The notes beneath the pieces were generated by a model, which worked only from the letters and a program-made list of their open reading frames with translations, was not told the DNA's origin and ran no database searches. A stretch of DNA of 64,000 bases, from the NCBI RefSeq assembly GCF_020715685.1, contig NZ_CP085840.1:868001-932000 (forward strand), given 5' to 3'. Below, piece after piece: positions 1 through 8,678 of the stretch (its first letter is position 1; each line of letters opens with the position of its first letter). Both the position numbers and the translations under genes were made by a program. The stretch comes from Dermatobacter hominis (lineage in GTDB: Bacteria > Actinomycetota > Acidimicrobiia > Acidimicrobiales > Microtrichaceae).

Positions 1-191
1 CACTTGAGCCCCGAGACGGGCCGACGCCAGCGGCTCTTCATGTCCTTGAGCGCGGGGCCGTGGGCGTCGTCGCCGGCGGCGACGGCATCCTTCAGGTGCT
101 GGTCCTGCAGGTGGATGACGTCGTCCGCGCTCTCGCCGTGGTGGGCGTGGTCGCACGGGCCGCCGAGCTGCTGGCAGGTCATCGTCTTCAT
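1..191 (-). CDS. Small Cys/His-containing conserved protein, C-terminus cut off
   Basis: The reading frame begins with ATG at 191 and runs off the left edge, so only about the first 63 residues are present. GAGGAG lies about 9 nt upstream of the ATG and supports this start. The product begins MKTMTCQQLGGPCDHAHHGE and is rich in Asp, His and Ala; it has an early Cys pair and a basic stretch before the cut. It resembles the small DUF1059-like proteins common in Actinobacteria, whose biochemical role is unknown. The Cys/His arrangement could bind metal, but this is only inference. No membrane segment is seen. Its C-terminus and downstream neighbour are outside the window. Confidence 0.6.
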   Translation of the reverse strand, partial: MKTMTCQQLGGPCDHAHHGESADDVIHLQDQHLKDAVAAGDDAHGPALKDMKSRWRRPVSGLK

Positions 192-291
192 GGGGTTCGC
201 TCCTCGTCGGTCGGGGTGCGAGGAACGTACGACGAGGCCGATCGGGGGAGCTTCTTCGATCCTGATCGATGCCTACGGCCCACCCCATCCC

Positions 292-341
292 GTTTCTGAC
301 GCCACGGAGTGGGGTCTGTGACGCACGATCGTCACGAGAAC
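292..341 (+). repeat. Copy 1 of a dispersed 50-51 bp element with inverted ends
   Basis: This intergenic stretch begins GTTTCTGACGCCACG and ends CACGATCGTCACGAGAAC. It matches the reverse complement of 31456-31506 with about four substitutions and one missing A. The ends GTTTCT / AGAA(A)C are inverted repeats, and GTGACG / CGTCAC forms an internal stem. It sits in the 245-bp gap between the divergent small gene (start 191) and the acylase gene (start 437). The rest of this gap shows nothing else I recognise. A small non-autonomous palindromic element is the simplest reading. Confidence 0.7.
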
Positions 342-436
342 CCGCTGAACGCGCCGGCACGGCGACTCCCTCGGGACATGCGGGTGGACCATCGGTACCC
401 TGAGGCCCGTCGCTGGGGGCGGCGGGAGGGCACCAG

Positions 437-2980
437 ATGCGAGCACCGGCGGGTGTGCGACGGAGATCGGGACGAGGGCGCGCCGCGCTCGGCGCAGTCG
501 CGGTCGTGCTGGTCGCCGGGCTGGTCGCCGCCTGCACCGTCGGACCGCCGGCCCCGACGCGGGGCCCCGAGGGCGGCACGCCGGTCGCGCCGCCGCCGAC
601 GGGCGACCCGGCGCTGATCTCGCTGTCGGTCATGCCCCCCGGCAACGGTGGCATCGGAGGACCGACCGCCGCCCACCTCGACGACCAGCGCGAGCGCTAC
701 GACCGGATCGACGACGCGGTCGCCGACGGCACGCTCGACGACGCCACCCTCGCGCCGTACTTCAAGGACGCCGGCCTGGGCACCTCGACCCCGGTGCGCA
801 CGGAGACGCCGGCGGCCGGCGTCACGATCGCGTGGGACCGGTGGGGCGTCCCCCGCGTCGAGGGCGACACGGCCGAGGAGGTCGCCTGGGGTGCGGGCTG
901 GGCCGTCGCCGACGCGCGGCTCCTCGTCGCCGAGGCGGGGCGCCTGCTGGGACGCGCCGGCACGATCGAGATGGGCGGGTCGGACGACATCGTCAAGGGC
1001 ATCCAGCAGGTGGGCACGCTCCCCCAGCTCGCCTACACCGACGAGGAGCTGCTCGACGGCCTCGACCGGGCCGTCGCCGCCGCCGGACCGGAGGGCCCGA
1101 AGATCCTGTCGTCGATCGACGCGTTCGTCGACGGCATCAACGCCTGGCTCGACCGCCACACCTTCCCGCCCGAGCTCCTCGAGCTCGGACTGCAGTGGCG
1201 GCACTGGACCCGGGCGGACGTGATCGCGGTCGGCGCCGCCGTCGACGACATCTTCGGGTCGGGCGGCGGCGACGAGGTCGGCAACGCCCGGGCGCTCGCC
1301 GCCCTCCGGGCGCAGCTCGGCGACGAGCGGGGACGGTCGGCGTTCGAACGGTTGCGCCACGCCGACGACCCCGCGGCCACCGCCCACGTCGGGGCGACCT
1401 TCCCGTACCCGGTCTTCGCGACCGCGGACGGCGGGCCCACGACCGACACCGCGGCGATCGACCCGGCGGCGGTGGCGCTGCCCGACCAGCCCGTTGCGGT
1501 CGCCGAACCCGCGGCCACGCCGTCGATGTCGAACTACATGGCGCTGACCGGGGCGCGCACGGCCTCGGGCCACCCGATCCTCGTCGGGGGCCCCCAGTCC
1601 TCCTACTTCGCCCCCCAGCTGCTGTTCGAGATGGAGCTGCGGGGCGGGGGCTACGACGCCCGCGGGATCACCTTCCCGGGGCTCGGCCCGTGGGTCGTGA
1701 TCGGCCGCAACCGCGACGCCGCCTGGACCGCGACGGCCGGCGGCTCCGACATGTCCGACCAGCGCATGGAGCTGCTCTGCGAGCCCGACGGCTCGGCCCC
1801 CCGCCCCGACTCGCTTCACTACGTCTTCCAAGGCGAGTGCCGTTCGATGACCCGGCCAGACGCGGGTGAGATGACGGCGTGGCGGACCGTGCACGGGCCG
1901 GTGGTCGGGCGCACGACGGTCGACGGCCGTCCCGTCGCGATCGCCCGGGAGCGCCTGAGCCGCTTCCAGACCGGACACGCGGCGCCGGCCTTCTGGGCGC
2001 TCAACCAGGGCCTCGTCGACTCGGCGGACGACTTCGCACGGGCGATGTCGGACGTCCCGATGAGCTTCAACTGGGTCTACGTCGACGCGCACGACGTCGC
2101 GACGTTCCACAGCGGCTGGTACCCGATCCGGGCGTCGGGGGTCGATCCCGACCTCCCGTCGTGGGGCACCGGCGAGTGGGAGTGGAAGGGGCGGCTCGAC
2201 TGGCGCCGCCAACCACAGGTGGTCGACCCCTCCTCCGGCTTCGCCGTGAGCTGGAACAACCACGTGGCCCCCGGTTGGCGCGAGCCCGACAGCGACTGGA
2301 GCTCGGGAGCGGTGCAGCGCGTCGACCTGCTCGATCGCCGCGCCGCCGCGCTCCACGACGCCACGCCCGCGGACGTGGTCCGGGCGGTCCAGGACGCCGC
2401 GACGGTCGACGTGCGCGGCGCACGGGTCCTCCCGGCGGTCCTCGACCTGCTGGACGCCGAGCCGGCCCCGTCGGACCGACTCGACCAGGTGCGCGACGAG
2501 CTGGCGACCTGGGTCGCCGCGGGCGCCCATCGCCGTGATCGCGACGACGACGGCTGGTACGACGACCACGCCGTGGCGGTGCTCGACGTCGCGTGGGAGG
2601 CGCTGGTCGGCGTCGCCGTCGGCCCCGACCTCCGGTCGTTCACCACGAGCCCCGATCGGCGGCCGAAGGTCCTCGACAACCCGCCGTCGCAGACGGGCGG
2701 GGCCTACGGCTACGGCTGGTACTCCGCTGCGCTCGACGGGATCACCGCCACGACGACCGGGCAGGGCGACGCCGACGGTCCACGGTGCGGTGGTGGCGAC
2801 GTGGACCGCTGCCGCACCGAGCTGTGGGCGGTGCTGGGCGCCGCCGCCGACTCGGCCGGCCCCTGGCCGCGGCTCGCCGTCGGCGAGCGCATCCGGTTCA
2901 TCCCCTACGTCTTCAACCTGCAGTCGATGCGCTGGCAGAACCGGCCGACGTTCCAGCAGGTCGTCAGCTTCGGCGGCTGA
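437..2980 (+). CDS. Penicillin acylase family lipoprotein (Ntn hydrolase)
   Basis: The product is an 847-residue member of the penicillin/acyl-homoserine-lactone acylase family, which cleaves amide-linked acyl groups after self-processing. The N-terminus is basic, then hydrophobic, ending in lipobox LVAAC with Cys33, so it should be a lipoprotein outside the membrane. The family N-domain is seen at about residues 130-185 (IAWDRWGVPRVEGDT, then GAGWAVADARLL). The autoproteolytic nucleophile is Ser365 in MSNYMALTG, followed by the usual substrate-pocket region (GPWVVIGRNRDAAWTATAG). Full length fits the family (about 750-850). GGGAGG precedes the ATG. Its 3' end overlaps the convergent acyltransferase gene by 17 bp. 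The substrate cannot be told from sequence; quorum-signal or beta-lactam-like amides are possible. Confidence 0.9.
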   Translation: MRAPAGVRRRSGRGRAALGAVAVVLVAGLVAACTVGPPAPTRGPEGGTPVAPPPTGDPALISLSVMPPGNGGIGGPTAAHLDDQRERYDRIDDAVADGTLDDATLAPYFKDAGLGTSTPVRTETPAAGVTIAWDRWGVPRVEGDTAEEVAWGAGWAVADARLLVAEAGRLLGRAGTIEMGGSDDIVKGIQQVGTLPQLAYTDEELLDGLDRAVAAAGPEGPKILSSIDAFVDGINAWLDRHTFPPELLELGLQWRHWTRADVIAVGAAVDDIFGSGGGDEVGNARALAALRAQLGDERGRSAFERLRHADDPAATAHVGATFPYPVFATADGGPTTDTAAIDPAAVALPDQPVAVAEPAATPSMSNYMALTGARTASGHPILVGGPQSSYFAPQLLFEMELRGGGYDARGITFPGLGPWVVIGRNRDAAWTATAGGSDMSDQRMELLCEPDGSAPRPDSLHYVFQGECRSMTRPDAGEMTAWRTVHGPVVGRTTVDGRPVAIARERLSRFQTGHAAPAFWALNQGLVDSADDFARAMSDVPMSFNWVYVDAHDVATFHSGWYPIRASGVDPDLPSWGTGEWEWKGRLDWRRQPQVVDPSSGFAVSWNNHVAPGWREPDSDWSSGAVQRVDLLDRRAAALHDATPADVVRAVQDAATVDVRGARVLPAVLDLLDAEPAPSDRLDQVRDELATWVAAGAHRRDRDDDGWYDDHAVAVLDVAWEALVGVAVGPDLRSFTTSPDRRPKVLDNPPSQTGGAYGYGWYSAALDGITATTTGQGDADGPRCGGGDVDRCRTELWAVLGAAADSAGPWPRLAVGERIRFIPYVFNLQSMRWQNRPTFQQVVSFGG

Positions 2981-3686
2981 CCGTCCGCGACGCTCCGCCG
3001 TCGACGACCGACAGGGCGCCGTCGTCCACGCGCCGGACGACGCGGGCCGGTGATCCCACCGCCACGGCGTGCGAGGGCAGGTCGTCGCACACGACCGAAC
3101 CGGCCCCCACGGTGACGTGCTCGCCGATCGTCACCCCGGGGAGCACGACGACGCCGGCACCGAGCCAGGACCCGTCGCCGATGCGCACCGGCTCGGCCGG
3201 CTCCATCCGGTGGCCGATCGGGACCGACGGGTCCGACGGATCGTGCCCGGCGTCGGTGATGTAGACGCGAGGACCGAACCACACGTCGTCGCCGACCTCG
3301 ACCGAGCGGTGGGCCACGATCGACAGCCCTGGCGCCGACCACACCCGGTCGCCGATCCGGATGATCGGTGCCCCGTCCGAGCGATCGGGCGACTCGGGCA
3401 CGGCGGCGAGGCACACGCCCGCTGCGAGCAGCGTGTCGGAGCCGATCTCGACGTGGCCGAGCCCGACGAGCGTCGCGTACGGCTGCTGCACCATCGACCG
3501 CTCGCCGAACGAGCGGAAGCCCATCCGGTCGCCGTCGACCTGGCCGACGTAGGCCCAGCGCAGCGCCTCCCTCGCCACCGCGACGGCGGCGGTCGCCGTG
3601 GCGTGCAGCGCCGGGTGCAGGACCCGGACCGTCACGGCGTCGACGGCACGGGACGGGACCAGATCGCGGAGGGACGGCAGGCGCAC
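2964..3686 (-). CDS. Hexapeptide-repeat (left-handed beta-helix) acyltransferase
   Basis: The 240-residue product is a WbbJ/NodL-type O-acetyltransferase homologue. Its C-terminal half carries the imperfect hexapeptide repeats of a left-handed beta-helix (VRIGDGSWLGAGVVVLPGVT, then TVGAGSVVCDD) and ends in the usual SHAVAVGSPARVV loop. The conserved catalytic His of the family could be one of the two in the middle section (SIVAHRSVEVGDDV, ITDAGHDPSD). I chose the GTG at 3686: TACCGT lies 8 nt before it, matching the leaderless pattern seen elsewhere here, and upstream in-frame sequence looks non-coding. It lies next to a membrane glycosyltransferase, so modification of a surface glycan or lipid is plausible. 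The acceptor is unknown. Confidence 0.8.
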   Translation of the reverse strand: MRLPSLRDLVPSRAVDAVTVRVLHPALHATATAAVAVAREALRWAYVGQVDGDRMGFRSFGERSMVQQPYATLVGLGHVEIGSDTLLAAGVCLAAVPESPDRSDGAPIIRIGDRVWSAPGLSIVAHRSVEVGDDVWFGPRVYITDAGHDPSDPSVPIGHRMEPAEPVRIGDGSWLGAGVVVLPGVTIGEHVTVGAGSVVCDDLPSHAVAVGSPARVVRRVDDGALSVVDGGASRTVSRRS

Positions 3687-3814
3687 GGCAGGACGGTAGC
3701 GCCGCCGGTCCCCTCGTCCCCCGTCCGCCGTCCGATCAACCCGGTTCCCACGGGGTGACACCCGTCGCCCTCGGAATTGTCAGGCGCGAGGGCGGACCGG
3801 CCGATCCCACGGGG

Positions 3815-5503
3815 GTGAAGCAGACCGCGCCCCGACCGATCTCCGATCGGCTCCCCCGCCGCGAGCCGACGTCGACCCCGGGACCGCCGAAGGGCGCACC
3901 GCTCCCCGTGGTCGACCGCGCCGCAGCGATCGATCCGACCACCTCCGAGCGCGTCCCCGCGAGCGTCCCTGCCCCGACCGAGCTCGCTGCACCGACCGCG
4001 GTCGCTGGCGCGACGGCCGAGGTCCGGCGCGCCGGACGACTCGCCCGCTACGTCGGCGTGCTGATCGCCACGATCTGCATCGGCGCCGCCCTCGTCCTCT
4101 GGCTCCTCGCCTCCGCCCGGGTCTCCGACGTGGAGGAGGCCCCGCGGACCGCCTCGTTCTTCGGGCGCTGGGAGTTCACCTACGACCCACAGGTCCCGGC
4201 CATCACCCTCGTGCTGGGCGCGATCGGCCTGGGGCTGCTGTTCGCCGCCGCCGCCGCGGTCGTCGAGCGGGTCGTCCTGGACCGGTCCCGCCGGTCCACC
4301 GACGCCGAGACCAAGCTGCTCGCCCCTCGGCTCGTGATGGCCGAGACCCGAGGCGTCTTCGCGGGACCGGTCACGGTCACCGTGCTCATCCCGGCCCACG
4401 ACGAGGCGGCGTCGATCGGCGCGACCCTCACATCGCTCGCCGCCCAGGAGCCGGCGCCGGACCGGGTCATCGTCGTCGCCGACAACTGCACCGACGACAC
4501 CGCCGCGATCGCCCGCGCCCACGGCGCCGAGGTGTTCGCCACCGTCGGCAACACCGAGAAGAAGGCCGGCGCCCTCAACCAGGCGCTGCGAGGGCTGCTG
4601 GGCGAGATGGGCGACAACGACGTGGTCATGTGCATGGACGCCGACACCGTCCTGGACCCCGGGTTCCTCGAGGCCGGCATCCAGCGCTTCACCGGCGACC
4701 GGGCGCTCATGGCGATCGGCGGCCTGTTCTACGGCGAGGAGGGCCACGGGCTCATCGGCCAGCTGCAGCGCAACGAGTACGTGCGCTACTCGCGTGAGAT
4801 CAAGCGCCGGCGCGGTCGGGTCTTCGTGCTCACCGGCACGGCGTCGATGTTCCGCTCCCGTGCGCTGCGGACCGTCGCGGCGAGCCGCGGGACGATCCTC
4901 CCGGGGGTCAACGGCGACGTGTACGACACCGCGGCGCTCACCGAGGACAACGAGCTGACGCTCGCGATCAAGTCGCTGGGCGGCCTCATGGCCTCCCCCG
5001 ACGGCTGCCGGGTCGTCACCGAGCTGATGCCGACCTGGCGGAACCTCTGGACGCAGCGCCTCCGCTGGCAGCGCGGCGCCCTCGAGAACCTCGGGGCCTA
5101 CGGCCCCACGCCGACCATGCTGCGGTACTGGGCGCAGCAGCTCGGCATCGGGTACTCGGTCATCGCGCTGAGCGCGTTCTGGCTCCTGATCGGCGTGACC
5201 GCCGTGTCCACGGACCGCTGGGTGTGGTTCCCGTTCTGGCTGGGGGTCGGGAGCATCTTCGTGGTCGACCGCGTGATCAGCGCGTGGAAGGGCGGCTGGC
5301 GGGCCCGCCTGCTCGCGGCGCTGCTGGTCCCCGAGCTGCTCTACGACATGTACCTGGACCTGGTGTACGTGAAGGGGATCCTCGACATCACGTTCGCCCG
5401 CACCGCGACGTGGGGCCACGTCGCGCACGGGACCGCCTCCGGGCCATCGCCGCAGGGCGAGGGCAGATCCGACGTCGGCGCGGCTGCGGGGGTGTCGTCG
5501 TGA
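3815..5503 (+). CDS. Membrane family 2 processive glycosyltransferase
   Basis: The product (about 562 aa from GTG 3815) has two N-terminal transmembrane segments (about residues 75-100 and 130-152), a cytoplasmic GT-A domain and two or three C-terminal membrane helices. The GT-A domain shows TVLIPAHDEAASIG, the metal-binding DAD in CMDADTVLDPG (about residue 273), an acidic EDNE (about 375) and QRLRWQRGALE (about 414). This D, DxD, D, QxxRW set is that of cellulose, chitin, hyaluronan and poly-GlcNAc synthases, so it probably polymerises and extrudes a polysaccharide. The start is uncertain: GTG 3815 lacks a good ribosome site and other Val starts lie upstream (for example 3755). Its stop overlaps the next gene (GTGA), so the two are probably coupled. 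Confidence 0.82.
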   Translation: MKQTAPRPISDRLPRREPTSTPGPPKGAPLPVVDRAAAIDPTTSERVPASVPAPTELAAPTAVAGATAEVRRAGRLARYVGVLIATICIGAALVLWLLASARVSDVEEAPRTASFFGRWEFTYDPQVPAITLVLGAIGLGLLFAAAAAVVERVVLDRSRRSTDAETKLLAPRLVMAETRGVFAGPVTVTVLIPAHDEAASIGATLTSLAAQEPAPDRVIVVADNCTDDTAAIARAHGAEVFATVGNTEKKAGALNQALRGLLGEMGDNDVVMCMDADTVLDPGFLEAGIQRFTGDRALMAIGGLFYGEEGHGLIGQLQRNEYVRYSREIKRRRGRVFVLTGTASMFRSRALRTVAASRGTILPGVNGDVYDTAALTEDNELTLAIKSLGGLMASPDGCRVVTELMPTWRNLWTQRLRWQRGALENLGAYGPTPTMLRYWAQQLGIGYSVIALSAFWLLIGVTAVSTDRWVWFPFWLGVGSIFVVDRVISAWKGGWRARLLAALLVPELLYDMYLDLVYVKGILDITFARTATWGHVAHGTASGPSPQGEGRSDVGAAAGVSS

Positions 5504-5739
5504 GCGCCGCCGTGCTCGCCGGCCTCCTGCTCCCGGAGGGCCTCATGCACACGAGGTGGTTCGCCGTGCTGAGCGCCTTCGTCGCCATCAACACGGTGCT
5601 GTACCTCACCCTCGCGATCATCAAGATCCTGCCCAAGGCGTACCTGAGCGACTGGGTCGACCACCGGAACCGGCGGACCGAGACCCGCAGCATCTACCCC
5701 GAGAGCGATCCCGTCTCCGGGGCGCCGCCGGCGGCCTGA
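5500..5739 (+). CDS. Small membrane protein coupled to the glycosyltransferase
   Basis: A 79-residue product starts at GTG 5500 and overlaps the glycosyltransferase stop by 4 nt; a G-rich run (GGGGGTG) lies just upstream. It has one long or two short hydrophobic segments (about residues 2-15 and 20-45), followed by a basic/polar tail (DWVDHRNRRTETRS) expected in the cytoplasm. I do not recognise a family. The tight overlap suggests an accessory subunit for the synthase, comparable to small partners of exopolysaccharide synthases; that role is inference from position only. Confidence 0.6.
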   Translation: MSAAVLAGLLLPEGLMHTRWFAVLSAFVAINTVLYLTLAIIKILPKAYLSDWVDHRNRRTETRSIYPESDPVSGAPPAA

Positions 5740-5877
5740 CGGACCGGCGGGTCCGGCACGGCGACGGGCGTCCCGCGTCGTGGAGCCGTGCGACGGAGTG
5801 GTGCCTCGGGGCACCTCGACTCGCCCGATCGGGGGACTGCGGTGATCGGCCCCGGCGCGCCGGGTAGAGCGGCCCCG

Positions 5878-6810
5878 ATGGATCGTCGGCTGCACCCCCG
5901 GTTCGAGATGGCGCTGCGGCTCGGGGGCGACGACCTCTCGGGGCTGGCCGGGGCCACCCGCGCCGACGAGCGCGACGGCCTCCTCACCCTCGCCCGGATC
6001 CACGACCTGCACCTCGGCCCGGTCGACGAGGTCGGGCCGGCGGTGCGATGGCAGCACCACCCCGTCGTCGCAGGGCTGAAGGCGCACCTGGAGGCGGAGC
6101 TCCTCGCCTCGCTCCCCGCCCCCGGCCCGGAGGGCCCCGATGCGGTCGCCGCCATCCGGCGTCTCGGCCGGGAGGGCCTGGTGCCGGCGGTGTACGACTG
6201 GGTCGCCGACGACGCGTCGGAGGACGAGCTCGTCGCCTTCCTCGCCGTCGAGGGCGGTCCCGACGCCAACTTCGACGACCTCGTCGCGATCTGCCAGGTG
6301 GGCCTCAGGGGCGAGCCCAAGATGGAGCTCGCCCGCAACTACTGGGACGAGATGGGCCGGGGCGACCCCGCACGCGTCCACACGGAGCTGCACCGCGCCC
6401 TCGTCGCCGCCCTCGCGCTGCCGACCTTGCCCCGCGCCCAGCAGCCGTCGAGCGCGCTGCGCCGCACCGCGCTCGGCAACGTCCTGGCGACCAACCGGGC
6501 CCTGCAGCCGGAGCTGGTCGGGGCGCTCGGGCTCCTCGAGCTGCAGGCGGGACCGCGGTGCCGCCGGGTCGTCACGGCGATGCGCCGGCTCGGGCTCGGC
6601 GCGGACGCTGAGGAGTTCTACGCCGAGCACGCCGACGCCGACCCCAGGCACGGCAAGGACTGGGTCGCCCACGTCATCGCCCCGTTGGCGACCGAGCCCG
6701 ACTGGGCCTCCAGGATGGTGACCGGGGCCCGCTGGCGCTCGGTCGTGAACGCAGCGTTCTTCGACGACATGGCGGCGACCTTCATCCCTCGCCGACGCGC
6801 CAGCGCATGA
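5878..6810 (+). CDS. Heme-oxygenase-like iron-containing redox protein
   Basis: The 310-residue product resembles the iron-containing redox enzyme family with a heme-oxygenase-like helical fold. The typical core is present: YDWVADDASEDELVAFLAVE, then a helix with NYWDEMGRGD and VHTELHRAL, giving Glu/Asp/His residues positioned to bind a di-iron or mono-iron centre. The start ATG 5878 follows TAGAGC by 7 nt, consistent with a leaderless or nearly leaderless mRNA; earlier in-frame Met codons lack support. The stop overlaps the ATG of the phosphatase gene (ATGA), so they form an operon. The substrate is unknown; relatives include oxidative N-C or fatty-acid cleaving enzymes. Confidence 0.75.
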   Translation: MDRRLHPRFEMALRLGGDDLSGLAGATRADERDGLLTLARIHDLHLGPVDEVGPAVRWQHHPVVAGLKAHLEAELLASLPAPGPEGPDAVAAIRRLGREGLVPAVYDWVADDASEDELVAFLAVEGGPDANFDDLVAICQVGLRGEPKMELARNYWDEMGRGDPARVHTELHRALVAALALPTLPRAQQPSSALRRTALGNVLATNRALQPELVGALGLLELQAGPRCRRVVTAMRRLGLGADAEEFYAEHADADPRHGKDWVAHVIAPLATEPDWASRMVTGARWRSVVNAAFFDDMAATFIPRRRASA

Positions 6811-8141
6811 GCGCGCCGCCGGGCGACGGTCCGCCGGCGGCGGCCGACCCGACACCCACCGACGCCCCGGGCCGACGGAACGGGGCGCCACCCGAAGAGG
6901 GAGCGGCGGCCGGCACCGAGCCCCACCGTGGCCTCCTGGAGGCGCTGATCGACGGTTCGCACCTCGCGGTCCCGGACGACGTGCCGGCGCTCCTCGTCCG
7001 CCACGGCGTGCTGCTCGGCGCGCTCGACGTCGGCCTGTACCTCGCCGACCTCGAGCAGCAGACGCTGCGACCCGTGCCCAACCCGGCCGGATCGACCAGG
7101 GACCCGGTCGACATCGATGCCACGTTGGCGGGGCGCTGCTTCCAGCGCATCGAGATCGAGCGGTCCGATCCGGTCGACGGTCGGGTCAGCGCCTGGATCC
7201 CGGTCCTCGACGGCACCGAGCGGCTGGGCGTGCTCGAGGTCGTCCTCCCCGCAGGGCAGATCGCGCCTCCGATCACCGCCCTCACGGCGTTCGGCGGCCT
7301 GGTCGCCGAGCTGGTGGTGACCAAGGCGAACTACGGCGACCTCTTCGAGAAGGTCAGGCGGACCCGCCCGCTGTCCGCCGCCGCCGAGCTGCTCTGGCAG
7401 CTGCTGCCGCCGCTGACCTTCGCCAACAACGAGCTCGTGATCGCCGCCGCGTTCGCACCGCCCTACGACCTTGGTGGCGACGCGTTCGACTACGCCGTCG
7501 ACGCCCACACGGCCCGGCTCGCGATCTTCGACGCGCTGGGCCACGGGCTCTCGTCGGGTCTCCTCGCCACGCTCGTCCTCGCCACCTACCGGAACTGCCG
7601 CCGGCTCGACATGCCGCTGGAGGCCACGGTCGAGGCGATCGACGCCGCGATCGCCGCCCAGTACACCGACAGCTCCTTCGTCACCGGCGTCGTCGCCGAG
7701 CTCGACATCTCCTCCGGCGAACTCCGCTACTGCGTCGCCGGCCATCCTCGACCGCTGCTCCTCCGCAACGGTCGGATCGTCAAGGAGCTGAGGAACGTGG
7801 TGAACCGACCGCCGCTCGGGTTGCGGTCGGGCCCGTGGGAGCCGGCACACGAGACCCTCGAGCCGGACGACCGGGTGATCCTGTTCAGCGACGGCGTAAC
7901 CGAGGCCCGCCGCGAGGGCGGTCAGTTCCTCGGCGACGCACGGCTCGCCGACCTCATCGTCCGTGCCAGCGGCGCCGGCGCGCCCCCGCCGGAGACGCTG
8001 CGGCGACTGCTGCGCTCGATCCTGGACCACCAGGAGGGCGAGCTCCAGGACGACGCCACGGTGGTGATCCTCGAGTGGCGCGGCCCCGGCCCGGACCGCC
8101 TCGACATCGACGGGCCGCCCCATCTCGCGCCTCGGCCCTGA
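6807..8141 (+). CDS. SpoIIE/PP2C-type serine phosphatase with N-terminal sensor region
   Basis: The 444-residue product has a Pro/Ala-rich leader, a GAF-like region (about 40-180) and a C-terminal SpoIIE/RsbU PP2C phosphatase domain (about 190-430). Metal-ligand motifs are intact: DLGGDAFDY, FDALGHGLSSG, LFSDGVTEAR and LQDDATVVIL. Such enzymes dephosphorylate anti-sigma-factor antagonists in partner-switching systems. No membrane helix is seen, so it is probably cytosolic. Its ATG overlaps the stop of the redox protein by 4 nt, suggesting that the upstream protein or its ligand feeds into the sensor. An RsbW-like ATPase follows after 104 bp, the natural opposing activity. Confidence 0.9.
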   Translation: MSAPPGDGPPAAADPTPTDAPGRRNGAPPEEGAAAGTEPHRGLLEALIDGSHLAVPDDVPALLVRHGVLLGALDVGLYLADLEQQTLRPVPNPAGSTRDPVDIDATLAGRCFQRIEIERSDPVDGRVSAWIPVLDGTERLGVLEVVLPAGQIAPPITALTAFGGLVAELVVTKANYGDLFEKVRRTRPLSAAAELLWQLLPPLTFANNELVIAAAFAPPYDLGGDAFDYAVDAHTARLAIFDALGHGLSSGLLATLVLATYRNCRRLDMPLEATVEAIDAAIAAQYTDSSFVTGVVAELDISSGELRYCVAGHPRPLLLRNGRIVKELRNVVNRPPLGLRSGPWEPAHETLEPDDRVILFSDGVTEARREGGQFLGDARLADLIVRASGAGAPPPETLRRLLRSILDHQEGELQDDATVVILEWRGPGPDRLDIDGPPHLAPRP

Positions 8142-8245
8142 GGCCGCGCGCCGCCGCCCGCTCGGCCGGTCACGTCCGAACCCCCTCCCGTCCGGGTTCG
8201 GCGCGCCCCGCTCGCGGGTAGTGAGCAGTGACTGGAGGAGCGCAC

Positions 8246-8671
8246 ATGGCGGAGACGGTCACGACGTTGACCTGCGATGAACGAGCGCCCTCTCGAGCCC
8301 GGGACGTCGTCGCAGCACTGCTGTCCGGCTCCTCGCACGCCGGCGCCCGGGACGAGGCGATCCTGGTCGTCAGCGAGCTCGTGTCCAACGCGGTGCGCCA
8401 CGGACGGTGCGAGCTCACCGACGTCCACGTGTGCATCGATGACGACGCCGCACTCATCGGGGTGAGCGACTGCAGCCACCAACCACCGCAGATCCGACCG
8501 CGGTCGGACGCTCCCGGCGGCCTGGGCATGCGGATCGTGGACGACCTGGCCGACGGCTGGTGGATCGACAGCACCGCCGACGGCAAGACGGTGTGGTGCC
8601 GGCTCCGGGCGCCCGAGCACGTCCCCGACGCAGGGCGTCAGGACGCGCCCGGCCACCCGGCCGGCCTCTGA
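8246..8671 (+). CDS. RsbW-like histidine-kinase-type ATPase (anti-sigma family)
   Basis: The 141-residue product is a stand-alone HATPase_c_2 domain. The N-box is seen in VVSELVSNAVRHG and the glycine-rich lid in APGGLGMRIVDDLADGW. Such proteins phosphorylate anti-anti-sigma factors or bind sigma factors. ATG 8246 is chosen because GGAGGAG lies 7 nt upstream; a GTG at 8228 is an alternative. The SpoIIE phosphatase immediately upstream on the same strand suggests a partner-switching module. No STAS-domain antagonist or sigma factor is found beside it, so the remaining partners must lie elsewhere. Confidence 0.85.
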   Translation: MAETVTTLTCDERAPSRARDVVAALLSGSSHAGARDEAILVVSELVSNAVRHGRCELTDVHVCIDDDAALIGVSDCSHQPPQIRPRSDAPGGLGMRIVDDLADGWWIDSTADGKTVWCRLRAPEHVPDAGRQDAPGHPAGL

Positions 8672-8678
8672 GGAGCGG

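Noticed and set aside
332-2569. Long minus-strand open frame opposite the penicillin acylase
   Set aside because: It is Arg/Gly/Val-rich without motifs and mirrors the real gene; typical of high-GC antisense frames.
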